A DNA stretch of 64,000 nt from Trichopria drosophilae (taxonomy: Eukaryota > Arthropoda > Insecta > Hymenoptera > Diapriidae): positions 36,615,001 through 36,679,000 of the forward strand of contig CM059587.1 of assembly GCA_030407085.1 (NCBI GenBank), in the 5' to 3' direction. The notes under the pieces are model-generated. The model was not told where the DNA came from. It ran no database searches and saw only the letters and a program-made list of their open reading frames with translations. Shown one piece after another: positions 61,991-64,000 of this stretch (within the stretch, counting starts at the first letter, position 1; each line of letters begins with the position of its first letter). Made by a program: the position numbers and the translations under genes.

Positions 61991-64000
61991 CTTTTACGCC
62001 CTTGATACGAAAATAACTATTTCGATATATCTAAAAGATGTCTTGTAGATATCTATAAGATATCCGTCACAGATCTTTTCGAAATTTCAAGATATCTTTG
62101 ATGAATTATATGTATATATATTGTATATATAATATCATAATAATACAGACAGTAATTAGTAAAACACAGTAAACATGTAATATGCATCGAATAGTCTATT
62201 AGAATACAAGTTCATGAAGTAAGCGTTTTGCAACTTTTATTTATTAATACTTCGGCTGGGCTGTTGTCGGGGTCGAAGTTTTGAAAATGCTCATTTTCAA
62301 TTTTCATACATATAAGAAACACTGTATTGTTGTAAAATATCCATCGAAGCCACTTGAACCTAAATATGATTGGACCCCCAAATATCAATATAATTTTATA
62401 ATATAATTGAAAGCTGTTAGTAAACAAACGAGTCTTAAGGAATAGCCGACTCTCCACTGGGTCGAAGTTTCTGAGCGAGCGAGGCACCACGCCAACACTA
62501 GTTTTTTTGTTAAAATCACTAGTTTTTAAGAAATTTCTCTCAACGTTAACAAGTATTTTAGAATTTTAGTATATGAATTTGGATTTTGTAAAATAAGAAA
62601 AGGGAACCATCGTCGACCAGGATGGATACAAAAATACATAATTGTTAACGCACGAAAGTAAGTATTTTAGTGTTGAATTACTTAATTACGTGAAATTGAA
62701 TGTAATGAAAGCTGACATAAATAAAGGGACGTGAAATAACATAACTATTGGAGATGAAGTAGTAGCCAGTCCAGAGTTACTGCCTGTCATATATAATTGA
62801 AAACCCGCACGCACCCGTCATGAAATACTCCGTGTCTGGCAAACCCCCATAAATTTTAATACAACCATACGCGCTACAGACTACAGATATATCAAAATGG
62901 AAATGATCCTTAAACCTAAAAAATATATTATTCCTCAAAAATATACACTTAAACCAGTTATTCATTTCCAGATAAGGCTGGATTACGTCTGGATTATATA
63001 CCATAATTGCAGTTAATTTTCAAACCAATAATAAAGTTGCTAATCACATACGCAGACTAAGAGTGAATCGTTATTCTGGCTTTGTGGGGAACATATTTTT
63101 GACTATTTTGCCAGCCGCGACCGTCGGCCAGATGCAAATACGTGGAGAGTGCATTATGTAGAACTATTCTAAATGCAAAGCGAATAATAATCGATAATGG
63201 GATCTATCCTGAGCATAAATTCGCCATGCGAGACATTTAATTACTATCAATTTCCTTTCCGCAACCAGACGTACTAAACTTTTCATGACGTTATACAATT
63301 CACCAATTACAAAGCCATTATAAAGTCGATTGTTGATACGGTAACGCAGCAAACATTAAATTTGTGTTGGAATTTTTGAAATTGTTTTGTAAAAATTCCT
63401 TTCCAAAAGAGATATTTTCGAATTTGTAATGATATGCAAAGATACATCGGCGTATAATATCGCGGAACGATGAGGATCGTACTGGTGGTAACGACGATAA
63501 TGCCAGATATTTTGAGGATTATAACATGCGACGATGATGATGACTGCCCTAGTTTCAGCAAACAATCTCTGCAATGAAGCAGATCCTGATAGAAACGGAA
63601 TGTTAAAATCAACATCAGCGACAATAACAATGAACACGGTGTTGTCTTAAATGTCAATTTTGACGTTGCTACCATACAGAAATGGTTTAGACATTTTCTC
63701 ATTATAAAGATAATATCGAGCATGTAGACAAGTTATGTTATGGCATGAAACGAACATTTAACTATTAAAAATCTGATATTTTAGTAATTTGCAATTATGA
63801 CATAATGATTTCATTATTCTACTGTTGTTACTCGAATACGCCCTTTTCACCCCTTTATTAGCAAACAATCGGGTTATATGGGATTCCATGGATTCCAACA
63901 AGAATTACCTTACAGGTTTTCAAGCTAAACAGTCTAAACAAGACAATAGTCAGCAATGAAAAGTGTTCATTTTGATGATAATGATTTTTAAATGTGTATG
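61991..64000. other. No supported gene
   Basis: AT-rich. A 138-codon minus frame at 63307-63723 overlaps a 93-codon frame; both are hydrophobic or mixed, without motifs or splice context I recognise. Confidence 0.45.

Noticed and set aside
63307..63723. 138-codon hydrophobic minus frame, considered as part of a chemoreceptor
   Set aside because: No family signature I can name, no splice sites, and overlapping frames are open by chance too.

Overview
This window looks like AT-rich animal nuclear DNA, most probably from an insect and perhaps from a hymenopteran. The evidence is spliced exons with GT..AG borders, very long introns, LTR and LINE-type retroelement pieces, a tRNA-derived SINE, pogo-like and other MITEs, many fold-back repeats and several microsatellites. 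I see no operons, bacterial promoters or rRNA genes. The order-level assignment is inference.

Only one host gene can be supported. It lies on the + strand and is an inactive rhomboid (iRhom / rhomboid-5, RHBDF family). Three internal exons are visible: 31761-32108, 32349-32535 and 39639-39728. Their reading phases are mutually compatible, and all encode part of the N-terminal cytosolic domain. The start exon and the exons for the membrane and rhomboid-homology region were not found. They presumably lie outside the window or are too short or diverged for me to see, so much of the window is probably intron or upstream DNA of this gene.

The rest is a layered repeat landscape. At the left edge is the 5' end of a minus-strand BEL/Pao-like retrotransposon (gag start at 186, tRNA primer site 391-407, LTR with a 107-bp tandem duplication). 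Further right come a pogo-type MITE (3381-3604), a palindromic element (11108-11686), a short MITE with CCCGAG termini (14042-14117, second copy near 28290-28371), a probable solo LTR (16161-18150), another fold-back (19239-19765) and a LINE 3' fragment flanked by a 14-bp direct repeat (29093-29553). After the first two iRhom exons follow a degenerate MITE (36281-36470), a tRNA-derived SINE split by a second poly(A) retroposon (36988-37615) and degenerate minisatellites.

The best-resolved structure is at 41190-42556. It is a minus-strand LTR retroelement end with a perfect 16-nt match to a tRNA-Lys 3' end, interrupted by a 905-bp near-perfect palindrome. A related LTR copy at 49752-50237 preserves the empty insertion site, which shows the palindrome's exact borders and its TA target duplication. 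Beyond it are a CAGTAC-repeat element with a strong internal hairpin (51642-52226), inverted arms enclosing a broken C2H2 zinc-finger frame (53674-54678), a 1.4-kb fold-back (59868-61300) and an interspersed repeat (61430-61990). I found no defined, undescribed multi-gene system. The most notable signals are the nested insertions and the unusually high density of long inverted repeats.
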